This document shows, in pieces, positions 20,037 to 29,388 of a stretch of 64,000 bases of DNA. The notes beneath the pieces were generated by a model, which saw nothing but the letters and a program-made list of their open reading frames with translations, had not been told where the DNA came from and did no database searches. This DNA is from Muribaculaceae bacterium. GTDB taxonomy: Bacteria > Bacteroidota > Bacteroidia > Bacteroidales > Muribaculaceae. Made by a program: the position numbers and the translations under genes. The number at the start of each line of letters is the position of its first letter. Positions within the stretch are counted from its first letter, which is position 1. The stretch covers positions 62,001 to 126,000 of the forward strand of contig JAFLTL010000001.1 in the NCBI GenBank assembly GCA_022510505.1. Direction: 5' to 3'.

Positions 20037-20606
20037 TCACTTATTTTTAATTTTTTCGGGATGTTTCAAAATATAATCTTTCCAGTTTCCTGAAGTTTTA
20101 GCGAGAGCCGGTTTTGATGATTCATAGAAATGACATAGGGCGGCTGCAAGTGCATCAGTTGCATCGAGTTGAGGGAGAAGGCTTTGCTCGGTAATGTTTA
20201 AGATTCTGATTAGCAAAGTTTTCACCTGTTCTTTACTTGCGGCTCCATTGCCTGTGATTGCCATTTTAATTTTTCTTGGTTCATATTCGGTAATGGGTAC
20301 CTCACGCGACAGAGCTGCGGCGATAGCAACACCCTGGGCCCTCCCAAGTTTTAACATAGCCTGAACATTCTTTCCAAAGAATGGAGCTTCAATAGCCATT
20401 TCATCGGGAAGATACTGTTCTACCAATGATTGAACTCTTGAATAAATTCGATTAAGACGCATGTAATGATCGGTCATTTTATCAAGAGTCACAACGCCCA
20501 TAGTTATGAGTAAGGGTTGTTTACGAGTCACACCCAAGACGCCATACCCCATCACATTAGTTCCAGGGTCGATTCCCAATATTATTTTGTCATAATTGTC
20601 GTTCAC
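20037..20606 (-). CDS. ruvC: Holliday junction endonuclease RuvC
   Basis: A 189-residue RNase H-fold resolvase that cuts Holliday junctions with RuvAB. The catalytic acids are visible in LGIDPGTNVMGYG (first Asp), MAIEAPFFGKN (Glu) and QLDATDALAAALCHF (two Asp). A C-terminal extension of about 20 residues ends HPEKIKNK. The start overlaps the glycosyltransferase stop by four bases. ruvA and ruvB are not in the window. Confidence 0.95.
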   Translation of the reverse strand: MNDNYDKIILGIDPGTNVMGYGVLGVTRKQPLLITMGVVTLDKMTDHYMRLNRIYSRVQSLVEQYLPDEMAIEAPFFGKNVQAMLKLGRAQGVAIAAALSREVPITEYEPRKIKMAITGNGAASKEQVKTLLIRILNITEQSLLPQLDATDALAAALCHFYESSKPALAKTSGNWKDYILKHPEKIKNK

Positions 20607-21346
20607 TTGATTTTCCTTTTAAATGCTCTTGCAATGAACTGAATATGATTGCCAAGGGTTTTGGTAACTCCATAATATGTAGTCATAATTCGGAACCTTT
20701 CCATCAGTGATTTAAAATGATTTTGAGTAGTTGCGCCTTCTGCAAGATAGTCAATAATAGGTTCGTCTCCTATGTAGACATTTTTCTTGGAATGTTGCAG
20801 ACATTTGATGCACCATTCATAATCGGCCGAGAACCTATGCTTTCTATTGTAGGGGGATGTTATTTTTCTCAATGCAAAAAAAGCCTGATGACACACAAGC
20901 ATCCCTTTAGAGAAACTCTCAACAGACAAAACTTCAGGTGCATCAAGATGTCGTTCTCCCAGATACTTCCGATTTTCATCAACGATTCGAGTTTGTCCAT
21001 AGATAATTCCCGGATAATTATATTCCTTAACAATATCAGCCACTTTAAGCAGAATATTATTGGAATGAAAGGTGTCTCCAGCGTTAAGAAATAAAACATA
21101 CTCTCCTTTGGCCAGGTCAAGCCCTTTGTTCATGGCGTCATATATTCCTTCATCAGTCTCACTTAATATTTTAAAGCAAGAAGTTTTCACCGTATCAATA
21201 AAAGAAAGAGTATTATCGGAAGAAGCTCCATCGATTATAATATATTCATAATCAGAGAACGTTTGACATTTTACACTCTCAACAGTGTGCTTGAGATTTT
21301 TCACAGAGTTGAATGTGACTGTAATTATAGAAAACAGTGGATTCAT
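20603..21346 (-). CDS. Family 2 glycosyltransferase, WcaA-like
   Basis: A 247-residue GT-A enzyme. Features are the FSIITVTFNSVKNLKHTV start, the IIIDGASSDNT nucleotide-sugar loop, EGIYDAMNKGLDLAKGEY, and a FLNAGDTF motif at the metal-binding Asp position. It is soluble or peripherally bound, since no transmembrane segment is evident. It sits between the FtsX-type permease (one base gap) and ruvC (overlap). Donor and acceptor are unknown; a role in surface polysaccharide is the default inference. Confidence 0.85.
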   Translation of the reverse strand: MNPLFSIITVTFNSVKNLKHTVESVKCQTFSDYEYIIIDGASSDNTLSFIDTVKTSCFKILSETDEGIYDAMNKGLDLAKGEYVLFLNAGDTFHSNNILLKVADIVKEYNYPGIIYGQTRIVDENRKYLGERHLDAPEVLSVESFSKGMLVCHQAFFALRKITSPYNRKHRFSADYEWCIKCLQHSKKNVYIGDEPIIDYLAEGATTQNHFKSLMERFRIMTTYYGVTKTLGNHIQFIARAFKRKIK

Positions 21347-21347
21347 A

Positions 21348-22592
21348 TCAATGAAATTTTAAAACAGATCCAGGAGCAATCCTGCTTATTATTTTAACTG
21401 GCATTATCATGCACACGATGCACAAAACTAATGTTCCAAGATCAACAATAAGAAAATTCATAAAACTTAGTCTCATAGGAACAAATGAGAGGTAATAGAC
21501 AGTTGCATCCAATTTTAAGAAATGGAAAGAATTTTGAAAACATACAAAGAAAATTGTAATCAATGAAGCAGCAATAATACCGATAAACAAAAGACGGGAG
21601 CTTTCCAAAATAAAAATCTTTTGCAATGTCGAATTAGAGCAACCGATCGATTTGAGTAGACCAATTTGTGAAATTCTATCAATGATTATTACAGTAGTTG
21701 AAGAAATCAATGTGAAAATTACAATTATACTCATTAGAACAATTAAGATTATTACATTGGTATCAAGCAACGACAACCATGCGAAATAAGATGCTGCATC
21801 GGTTGACAGATTCCCAACTTCATAATTATCGAGCAGTTTCCCTTCGTAGGTTTTAATGGTCAACTCCTTATACAATTCCTTTGCCTGTCGGGGCAATTCT
21901 TTAAAATTAAAATGTGATGGTTCCACTTCAATTTTAGTGGAAACGGTTTGACCAAATTTAAGTAAAGATTCCAAAGTTGAACGTGTTATAAACCCTATTC
22001 TTCCATCATAGTCCTTAAATTTAGTATCAAAAATTCCTATTACATCAATTCGGCGAAGTTTCAATCCAGAATCAGTGTAAAAAAGAACATCCAGTTTCTG
22101 TAATGTATCTATTTTGAGTGCTTTCATAGTCTCAGACGAGAGAATGACCCCATTTATTGAATCGTCTCTAAAGTCACCCTTGAGGATACTTTCTTTAAAA
22201 AAATTCTGCTTTTCTCTATCAGGAAGAGTTCTCAATATCAATGTCGCAAAATCTTCATCACTCTTTAATAATGCAGGAACTTGAAAAACTGGATTGACCT
22301 TTGCCTCGGGAATAAGTTTTTTAACAATATCAGAAATTGAATCGTCTCTTATTAAAGTAATTGTTTGATTATAATGATTTGTAGGCCTGACATACAATGG
22401 AGAATCATAGGCGAGCACTCTTTCGGTAATATTGTCTTTAAACCCTGACACTATAGCTAGAGTCAGAAGCATCGTGAATACAGACAATGTTATTCCTATC
22501 AATGCCACCCATGCAGCAGTTCGACTTTTCTTACCACCCGAGAAAAGTCCGAAACGTTCGGAATAAAATAATATGAATCTGATGTTTTTCAA
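21348..22592 (-). CDS. FtsX/LolC-like ABC transporter permease
   Basis: A 414-residue MacB/LolC-type permease. It has an N-terminal transmembrane helix (AAWVALIGITLSVFTMLLTLAIVSGFKDNI), a periplasmic domain of about 220 residues, and three C-terminal helices, with the FtsX signature IDRISQIGLLKSIGCSNSTLQKIF. No ATPase partner is adjacent. The start appears to be TTG at 22592, because no ATG lies in a sensible place and the reverse -7 box at 22617-22610 is only about 17 bases upstream. Release of lipoproteins is the family role; it is not proven here. Confidence 0.83.
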   Translation of the reverse strand: MKNIRFILFYSERFGLFSGGKKSRTAAWVALIGITLSVFTMLLTLAIVSGFKDNITERVLAYDSPLYVRPTNHYNQTITLIRDDSISDIVKKLIPEAKVNPVFQVPALLKSDEDFATLILRTLPDREKQNFFKESILKGDFRDDSINGVILSSETMKALKIDTLQKLDVLFYTDSGLKLRRIDVIGIFDTKFKDYDGRIGFITRSTLESLLKFGQTVSTKIEVEPSHFNFKELPRQAKELYKELTIKTYEGKLLDNYEVGNLSTDAASYFAWLSLLDTNVIILIVLMSIIVIFTLISSTTVIIIDRISQIGLLKSIGCSNSTLQKIFILESSRLLFIGIIAASLITIFFVCFQNSFHFLKLDATVYYLSFVPMRLSFMNFLIVDLGTLVLCIVCMIMPVKIISRIAPGSVLKFH

Positions 22593-22609
22593 TTTAAGTG
22601 GCTCTATTG

Positions 22610-22617
22610 CAAATTTA
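22610..22617 (-). promoter_or_regulatory. -7 box of the FtsX-ruvC operon
   Basis: The reverse strand reads TAAATTTG 17 bases before the TTG start. It is divergent from the nhaA box. Confidence 0.5.
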
Positions 22618-22662
22618 ATTATTACGAGGTTTATTTCCCAAGAAATATGTAATAAGAATTGC

Positions 22663-22670
22663 TAACTTTG
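22663..22670 (+). promoter_or_regulatory. -7 box of nhaA
   Basis: TAACTTTG ends 17 bases before the nhaA ATG at 22688. No clear -33 element was found. Confidence 0.5.
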
Positions 22671-22687
22671 TCAAAATTACAGAGACC

Positions 22688-24088
22688 ATGAATCAAAACC
22701 ACTCCGTAGACAAAATAGAGGGAATTCATCAGGTATTTTACAGTGCACGGCTAGCATTAAAAAGACATGCATCGGGAGGAAACGTGTTAATAGCTGTTAC
22801 TTTACTTGCCCTAATAGTAGCAAACTTACCTGGAATAAATCAATTATATTTCGATTTTTGGGATCAAACGGTTCGTTTACAAGTCGGAGACTTCAACATT
22901 TTTAGTCATGAGGGACATCCGATGTCAATGCTCTCTTTTATAAACGATGCATTGATGGCCATTTTCTTTTTTACAATAGGGTTGGAAATCAAAAGAGAAA
23001 TTTTAGTTGGAGAACTGTCATCTTTCAAACAGGCATTGTTACCGATACTTGCAGCCGTAGGAGGCATGATATTTCCAGTAATATTGTTTGTTCTCTTTGC
23101 TTCAGGATCAGACTATATAGGGGGAGCTGCAATACCTATGGCAACGGATATAGCCTTTTCATTAGGGATACTTGGAATGTTGGGTAGGAGAGTTCCATTG
23201 TCCTTGAAAATTTTTCTGACCACGTTGGCCGTAGTAGATGATATAGGTGGAATAGTAGTCATAGCGATTTTCTATTCAGCCCATATTAATATAATGCTTT
23301 TATTTTATGCCGTTCTTCTACTTTTATTCTTAGTGTTGGGTTCTGCAATGAGAATACAATCCAAAATGTTTTACTTGGCAATTGGAGGAGTCATATGGTT
23401 TTTGTTTTTGAACTCGGGAATACATCCAACTATAGCGGGTGTTTTAGTGGCCTTCGCTGTTCCTGCCAAACCAGTTTTTGCTCCAAAAAAATACATTAAA
23501 TCAATAAGGAAAGCTATTAAGAACTTCAATGCAGAAGAAGATGATCTTTTAAATCGACGAAGCATACTGAATAGAGATCAGATGGACTGGCTGAAACAGG
23601 TTGAATCGGCTTCGGACAAGGTCATCTCTCCATTGCAGGATTTAGAAGACTCCCTTCATCCTGTTGTAAATTATTTGATAATCCCGCTGTTTGCATTTGC
23701 CAATGCCGGTATATTCCTATTAGATATGTCTCCATCTATGGTGATTGAGGGACTGAGTTTGGCAATAATATTTAGTCTGGTTATCGGAAAACTTAGTGGA
23801 ATATTCCTGTTTTCATGGGCAACTGTTAAGCTCAAACTTGCTCCAATGCCTCAACATTCCAATTGGAAGATGCTGTTTTCAATCTCCATGTTGGGTGGAA
23901 TTGGGTTTACTGTATCTCTTTTTATAGCAAATTTATCGTTTGGAGATGGCAGTGAACTGTCAATGGGGCTCCTGAAACATGCAAAAATTGGCATTGTAAT
24001 AGGCTCGTTAATAGCCGGCATTCTTGGCTACTTACTACTCAAGCACACTCTTCCTCATGAACTAAACGAAGATCCTGCAGAGGAATAG
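22688..24088 (+). CDS. nhaA: Na+/H+ antiporter NhaA
   Basis: A 466-residue inner-membrane antiporter with about 12 helices. The ion-binding aspartates appear in TTLAVVDDIGGIVVIAIFY. Other NhaA signatures are NDALMAIFFFTIGLEIKRE, AIPMATDIAFSLG, LKIFLTTLAV and the late segment GGIGFTVSLFIANLSF. It is longer than the E. coli protein because of a cytoplasmic insert (about residues 265-315, KAIKNFNAEEDDLL...). It is monocistronic and converges on polA with only four bases between stops, with no terminator seen. Confidence 0.95.
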   Translation: MNQNHSVDKIEGIHQVFYSARLALKRHASGGNVLIAVTLLALIVANLPGINQLYFDFWDQTVRLQVGDFNIFSHEGHPMSMLSFINDALMAIFFFTIGLEIKREILVGELSSFKQALLPILAAVGGMIFPVILFVLFASGSDYIGGAAIPMATDIAFSLGILGMLGRRVPLSLKIFLTTLAVVDDIGGIVVIAIFYSAHINIMLLFYAVLLLLFLVLGSAMRIQSKMFYLAIGGVIWFLFLNSGIHPTIAGVLVAFAVPAKPVFAPKKYIKSIRKAIKNFNAEEDDLLNRRSILNRDQMDWLKQVESASDKVISPLQDLEDSLHPVVNYLIIPLFAFANAGIFLLDMSPSMVIEGLSLAIIFSLVIGKLSGIFLFSWATVKLKLAPMPQHSNWKMLFSISMLGGIGFTVSLFIANLSFGDGSELSMGLLKHAKIGIVIGSLIAGILGYLLLKHTLPHELNEDPAEE

Positions 24089-24092
24089 AATA

Positions 24093-26867
24093 TTAATGAG
24101 CTTCAAGCCAATTGACTCCGACACCAATAGAAGTTGTCAATTTCACCTCTCCCTTATAAGCCTTTTCCATCTCAGATGCTACAATAGATTGGACGTGGGG
24201 GAGTTCTTCGGGAAAAACATTGAAAATCAGTTCATCATGTACCTGCATAATCATGGTGGATTTCATGTTATTTTCCCTTAATGCCCGATCGATGGATACC
24301 ATTGCAATTTTTATGATATCGGCCGCGCTACCCTGAAGCGGGGCATTTACAGCATTACGCTCACCGTAACCACGTACAACAGCATTTCTCGAGTTTATTT
24401 CGGGCAACATCCTCTTTCTACCTGTGAAAGTAGTGACAAATCCTTGTTTCTTGGCTTTCTCAATAATATTAGTGATATATTCCTGCACGGCAGGATAGGT
24501 TTTCATATAATCTTCAATCAATTGTTTAGCTTCACTGCGTGGAATTCCAAGACGTTCAGACAAGCCGAATGCAGAAATGCCATAAATAATTCCAAAATTG
24601 GCGGTTTTTGCATTACGACGTTCGTCGGATGTTACATCATCAAGAGATTTATGATAAATTCTAGCGGCTGTAGCCTGATGAATATCCTGATTATTGCTGA
24701 AGGCCTGTAACATGTAAGGGTCTTTGCTGAGATCAGCCATCAACCGAAGTTCAATTTGACTATAATCGGCAGACATAAACAAACATCCAGTATCAGCAAT
24801 AAACGCTCTTCGGATTTCTTTTCCGTCATCACCTCTGACCGGAATATTCTGAAGATTAGGATTAGTGGAAGACAATCGTCCGGTAGATGTTACAGTTTGG
24901 TTATATGTTGTATGTATCTTACCGGTTCTTGGATTGACCATTTCCGGAAGAGCGTTAATATATGTAGTAAGCAATTTTCTGAGTTGCCGTATTTTTAAAA
25001 TCAAGTCTACAATTGGATATTCAATACGATATTTTTCAAGAATTTCCTCGGTTGTCGAATAACTTCCTTTTTTAGTTTTTTTTGCCTTTGAATCAATAGC
25101 CAATTTGTCGAAAAGTATATCCCCGACTTGGGAAGGTGAGCCAAGATTGAATCTACATCCAGCCATTTCATATACCTTTTCCTCCATTTCATTCAGTCGA
25201 ACTGTATAAGCATCGGACAATCGTCTCAGTTCGTTTATATCGATTCTAACGCCATTGATTTCCATTTGTGCAAGGGCCTTGATAAGTGGGTTCTCAATAT
25301 CGTAATATAACTTTTCAAGTCCTTTTGTTCTTAGTTCCTCCTTTAAAACTGCATATAAACGATAACTTACACTCGACTGTTCGCATAGGAGTGCGGAGTG
25401 ATCAAGAATTGAAGGAATATCATAGGTGTGTCGGTTTCTTGGTTCGACGGAGTATTCAACAGTGTCATAAGCGATTCTTCGGTGGGCGACTTCTGGCAAA
25501 AGATGACGAGCTTCTGGATCAAGAAGGTAATCGGCAAGAGAAATATCAAAATATTTACAATAGAACTCTATATCGAACTGACTGAATAGTACGATGGTTC
25601 GTTTAATATCTTCTCCAACAGCAGTTAAATTAGGGTCATTGAAGATTTTTCTGAGGAAAGAAAGGGTCATATTGCGTTCCTCGAAATCAATTTCACCCGG
25701 AAATTTCAGGAACCAGTTTTCATTGTTGCTACAAGTGAAAGCTAATGAAATTAAATTTCCAGAAATAGCATTTTCACCTACACTTTTAACTGCAAAAGCA
25801 AAGAAACGATCATTTATTATCTTGTTCTCAAGAAGTAAGAGGTCTTCTTTTGTTGTTATATTTCTAATTTCAACCGGAAAGTCCAGAATAGTTGATATTT
25901 TGTCTTTTTCAATAGGCTTATTCACTAAATCGTCAAACAATCCCATAGATGGCTCTTCAATGGTTTTGATTGTACTTTTTTCGGATTCTTTTGGAATGTC
26001 CTTAGAAAGTTTATTTAGAAACGACCGGAACTCCAATTTCTCATATATTTTAATCAATTTATCATAATCAGGATTCCCAATTTTTAGATCATCAAAAGAG
26101 ATACTAATATCAATATCTGTTTTAATGGTAGCAAGGAATTTAGAGAAGATAATTTGTTCGGCATTATTTTCAATCTTCTGCTTGATTACCCCTTTCAAAC
26201 ATTCGACATTACTGATCAGGTTTTCAACAGAACCGAATTCCTGTATCAGTTTAATTGCGGTTTTAGGCCCTATGCCAGGACATCCGGGGATATTATCAAT
26301 GCTGTCACCTTCAAGCGCAAGCATATCTATTACTTGACTAGGTGATGATATTCCATATTTTTCTTTGATTTCATCTACTCCCCGAAGTTCAAAGTCCTGA
26401 CCTCTGAGAGAAGGCTTGTACATAAAAACCTTTGGTGTCACAAGCTGTCCGTAATCCTTATCGGGAGTCATCATATAGGTGACAAAACCCTCCTTTTCGG
26501 CTTTACGTGAAAGCGTTCCAATCACATCATCAGCCTCATAACCGGGAATTTCTATAGCAGGTATGTTTCTTGCAGCCAGTATTTCCTTTATATAAGGCAG
26601 AGATAGAGTGATGTCCTCAGGCTGTTCCTGTCTTTTTGCCTTATATTCTTTAAATGCCTCATGACGGAATGTTGGTCCATGAGGGTCGAAACAAACTGCT
26701 AAGTGGGTAGGATTTTCCTTCTTTAAAACCTCTTCAAGAGTGTTGACAAAGCCGAAAATAGCCGAAGTATTAAACCCATAAGAAGTTATTCTCGGACTTC
26801 TTATCAGAGCATAGTAGGCACGATAGATAAGTGCATAGGCATCAAGTAGAAACAGTTTTTTTTCCAT
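24093..26867 (-). CDS. polA: DNA polymerase I
   Basis: A 924-residue repair and Okazaki-processing polymerase. The 5'-nuclease domain (residues 1 to about 290) has FLLDAYALIYRAYYA and GPKTAIKLIQEFG. The polymerase domain has motif A SADYSQIELR, motif B RRNAKTANFGIIYG and motif C QVHDELIF. In the middle 3'-5' exonuclease domain the catalytic residues are gone: the DTE motif reads AVK at 359-361, and the second and third motif acids are also replaced. ATG 26867 is chosen over an upstream start that would run into the nucleoside kinase gene. It is last in a three-gene operon. Confidence 0.96.
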   Translation of the reverse strand: MEKKLFLLDAYALIYRAYYALIRSPRITSYGFNTSAIFGFVNTLEEVLKKENPTHLAVCFDPHGPTFRHEAFKEYKAKRQEQPEDITLSLPYIKEILAARNIPAIEIPGYEADDVIGTLSRKAEKEGFVTYMMTPDKDYGQLVTPKVFMYKPSLRGQDFELRGVDEIKEKYGISSPSQVIDMLALEGDSIDNIPGCPGIGPKTAIKLIQEFGSVENLISNVECLKGVIKQKIENNAEQIIFSKFLATIKTDIDISISFDDLKIGNPDYDKLIKIYEKLEFRSFLNKLSKDIPKESEKSTIKTIEEPSMGLFDDLVNKPIEKDKISTILDFPVEIRNITTKEDLLLLENKIINDRFFAFAVKSVGENAISGNLISLAFTCSNNENWFLKFPGEIDFEERNMTLSFLRKIFNDPNLTAVGEDIKRTIVLFSQFDIEFYCKYFDISLADYLLDPEARHLLPEVAHRRIAYDTVEYSVEPRNRHTYDIPSILDHSALLCEQSSVSYRLYAVLKEELRTKGLEKLYYDIENPLIKALAQMEINGVRIDINELRRLSDAYTVRLNEMEEKVYEMAGCRFNLGSPSQVGDILFDKLAIDSKAKKTKKGSYSTTEEILEKYRIEYPIVDLILKIRQLRKLLTTYINALPEMVNPRTGKIHTTYNQTVTSTGRLSSTNPNLQNIPVRGDDGKEIRRAFIADTGCLFMSADYSQIELRLMADLSKDPYMLQAFSNNQDIHQATAARIYHKSLDDVTSDERRNAKTANFGIIYGISAFGLSERLGIPRSEAKQLIEDYMKTYPAVQEYITNIIEKAKKQGFVTTFTGRKRMLPEINSRNAVVRGYGERNAVNAPLQGSAADIIKIAMVSIDRALRENNMKSTMIMQVHDELIFNVFPEELPHVQSIVASEMEKAYKGEVKLTTSIGVGVNWLEAH

Positions 26868-26877
26868 AAGTGGGATA

Positions 26878-28554
26878 TTAATATTCAAGAGATGAACCTC
26901 CAAGAAATTCACGCAAAAGAGAAGTGGGAGGAATCATGTTGTCTCTAATGGGTTCAAAATAACTAAGGAATTTCCTCAGACGATAGGCTTCGGCATATTC
27001 CTCGCAATCACAGTTGACTCTTTTAAGGATTTCCTCACCATATTCTTTCATGACACCCAACTCAAAAAGTAAGGAAGAATTGAACATTGCATTTGCATTT
27101 TCCTGATATGGGAAGATCCATTTCTCCTCGCCACGTCTAACGCTTGGCCATCTTTTGATGGTTTCGACGGCAGAAATGCCACGATATTTAAAATCGCGAA
27201 TTATTCTTCTTAGCAGACGATTGTCGGTTGTAGGTACCCAGTTATGGTCATCAATGGACAATGTGGTCAAAGCCGATACGTAAACTCTATATTTTAGTTT
27301 TTCATCAATTCCATGGGTTAGCTGAGGATTTAATCCGTGTATCCCTTCAATAACAAGAACGTCGGAAGGTCCTAGTTTTACTTTTTCTCCCCGAAAGATT
27401 CTTTTGCCGAGTTCGAAATTATAATAGGGTAGTTCTACTTCTTTTCCTTTCAATAATTTATCCAATTGATCATTGAACAAATCGAGGTCAAGAGCCATGA
27501 GGTGTTCATAGTCTTTTTCTCCTTTTTCATCAAGTGGTGTCATTTCTCGTTCAACAAAATAGTTGTCAAGAGAAATAGTGACTGGCCTTAACAGATTAGT
27601 AAGCAAATAAATAGCGAGACGTTTTGATGTCGTTGTCTTGCCTGAGGAAGACGGACCGGCGATCATCACCATCCTTGCCCCTCCCTGGTCATAGGCTTTC
27701 TTTATATCATCGGCAATTGATGATATTTTTTTTGCGTGAAGAGCCTCCGCGACATTAATCAGATCGGAACTTTTTCCTGCCAGAACAACTTCATTTAATT
27801 CACCAACATTGGTGACACCAATGATTTTGTTGAATTTGAGATGGTCGGTGAAAGCTTCATATAGTTTTTCTTGCACAACTGGTGTGTTGGCGACCGAAGG
27901 GTTAGACGGATCGGGTCCCAGCAGAAGGAATCCTTCTTTATATTTAGAAAGTTCAAAATTAGTTATATGGGAAGTAGAAGGAGCGAGATTACCGTAATAG
28001 CTGTCGGAAACATTCCCTAATTTATAGAACACAGTATAAAGGTCGTGTCGAGTATCAAGAAGTTTTACTTTAGCAAAGAGTCCTTCTTTTCTATATATCT
28101 CTTTAACTGAAGGGGTTGGTTCTTCATGTCGGACAAAAGGGAGGTCAGCTTTCACATCATTCTTCATTTGGAGTGAAATTTCCTCGAGAAGTTCTGTTGT
28201 AACAGCTACTGGTTCATTATTCTCACTTAGTCTACAATAATATCCTTTTGAAATGGAATGTTCTATTTTTAAACGGTAGGATGGATGTAGTTCATGAATC
28301 GCCTTATAAAGAAGAAAACAAAGGGAATGGGTATAAACTCTCTTGCCTATGGCTGAGTTGGCCGGGATAAACTCCACGGTTTTAGGATTATACAATGGGA
28401 ATTGAAGACCTTCGGTTTTATTGTTAACTAGAGCACAGATAGGTATTATATTTATTTCTTCTTTAATTCTAGCATAGATTTCTAGAAGAGTTTCTCCTCC
28501 TGTGAAATTATAGGATTTACCATTATTCACACAATATATTTTCAATTCCTCCAT
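26878..28554 (-). CDS. Nucleoside (uridine) kinase with N-terminal TGS-like domain
   Basis: A 558-residue protein found throughout Bacteroidales. The N-terminal part resembles the TGS and second additional domains of threonyl-tRNA synthetase (GGETLLEIYARIKEEI ... YNPKTVEFIPANSAIG ... LCFLLYKAI). The C-terminal half is a uridine kinase/phosphoribulokinase P-loop enzyme with MIAGPSSSGKTT near residue 290 and LVIEGIHGLNPQ. It likely phosphorylates a nucleoside, with substrate unproven. It lies 10 bases upstream of polA and two bases after the exported hypothetical gene. Confidence 0.85.
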   Translation of the reverse strand: MEELKIYCVNNGKSYNFTGGETLLEIYARIKEEINIIPICALVNNKTEGLQFPLYNPKTVEFIPANSAIGKRVYTHSLCFLLYKAIHELHPSYRLKIEHSISKGYYCRLSENNEPVAVTTELLEEISLQMKNDVKADLPFVRHEEPTPSVKEIYRKEGLFAKVKLLDTRHDLYTVFYKLGNVSDSYYGNLAPSTSHITNFELSKYKEGFLLLGPDPSNPSVANTPVVQEKLYEAFTDHLKFNKIIGVTNVGELNEVVLAGKSSDLINVAEALHAKKISSIADDIKKAYDQGGARMVMIAGPSSSGKTTTSKRLAIYLLTNLLRPVTISLDNYFVEREMTPLDEKGEKDYEHLMALDLDLFNDQLDKLLKGKEVELPYYNFELGKRIFRGEKVKLGPSDVLVIEGIHGLNPQLTHGIDEKLKYRVYVSALTTLSIDDHNWVPTTDNRLLRRIIRDFKYRGISAVETIKRWPSVRRGEEKWIFPYQENANAMFNSSLLFELGVMKEYGEEILKRVNCDCEEYAEAYRLRKFLSYFEPIRDNMIPPTSLLREFLGGSSLEY

Positions 28555-28556
28555 GA

Positions 28557-29336
28557 TTAATCAAATTTAGGGATTTTGTTTTTTTGTTGTTTGGTTGGAA
28601 ATGTCAATATAGTTAAAGAATAGGGATCTAATTGCAGATTCCCGTTCATTCTTATTGCCGAGACGTTAGATTCTACTTCGGGGACACCTGGTTTTGCAGT
28701 CATAAGAGTTCTCCATCCTACATAAGAGGCGGGGTGAGGTTGATTATCAATATCAATATAAATTTCATAGGGTTTCAAATTAAGTATTCTGAAAACGAGA
28801 GTACCATTAATTGAATCATTCATAGCCAGAAACTCAAAATCATCATTTAGGCCGACAGTATCCCCTTCAAATTTAATTTTTGATGGTATGAGAATAGAAT
28901 TGGAAATTAGAGAATCACCAATGAGTTTTATGTGCACATTGGCTTTTTTATTTTTTGTGTTATCATCATGCACCCATCTTATGAGATTCTGAGAGGCGAA
29001 AAGTGCAGGATCAAGATCAATGTCATAGTCTCTTAGCTCTTCTTTTACAAACCAGTGTCCCGGATATTCGATGATTTCATCCTCATCGAATTCTTCGTAT
29101 TTATATAGTCCCAATCCTTTGGAAATAAATTCAAATCCATTACCCACTGGAGACCATCCGTTTTCTTCATGTTTCCATGAAAATTTAAGACCGACATTTT
29201 GATTTTGTTCGCCCCAGGTCAACAATTGTGCGAATCCAACAGTTTCTTGGAATATTTCAACAATATCTTGAGCAAAAGAAGAGAATCTTGACAGGACAAG
29301 AAACAACAGTGTTAATAGAATTTTATAATATGGCAT
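28557..29336 (-). CDS. Exported hypothetical protein
   Basis: A 259-residue protein with a Sec signal peptide (MPYYKILLTLLFLVLSRFSSFAQ). I do not recognise the family. The mature part has many short beta-like segments, and its end (MNGNLQLDPYSLTILTF) resembles the C-terminal beta domain of glycoside hydrolases such as GH51 arabinofuranosidases, where 'PYSvt' closes the domain. No catalytic barrel is present, so it is either an unrelated beta protein or a remnant. It leads the operon with the nucleoside kinase and polA and has its own promoter. Confidence 0.55.
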   Translation of the reverse strand: MPYYKILLTLLFLVLSRFSSFAQDIVEIFQETVGFAQLLTWGEQNQNVGLKFSWKHEENGWSPVGNGFEFISKGLGLYKYEEFDEDEIIEYPGHWFVKEELRDYDIDLDPALFASQNLIRWVHDDNTKNKKANVHIKLIGDSLISNSILIPSKIKFEGDTVGLNDDFEFLAMNDSINGTLVFRILNLKPYEIYIDIDNQPHPASYVGWRTLMTAKPGVPEVESNVSAIRMNGNLQLDPYSLTILTFPTKQQKNKIPKFD

Positions 29337-29356
29337 ATAAATTGAGGAATATACCC

Positions 29357-29388
29357 CAAATTTATAAAAATTTATCGGTTTCGTTCAA
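29357..29388 (-). promoter_or_regulatory. Promoter of the hypothetical-kinase-polA operon
   Basis: On the reverse strand TTG (29388-29386) and TAAATTTG (29364-29357) are 21 bases apart. The promoter overlaps the last codons of the upstream polyprenyl synthase gene. Confidence 0.5.
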
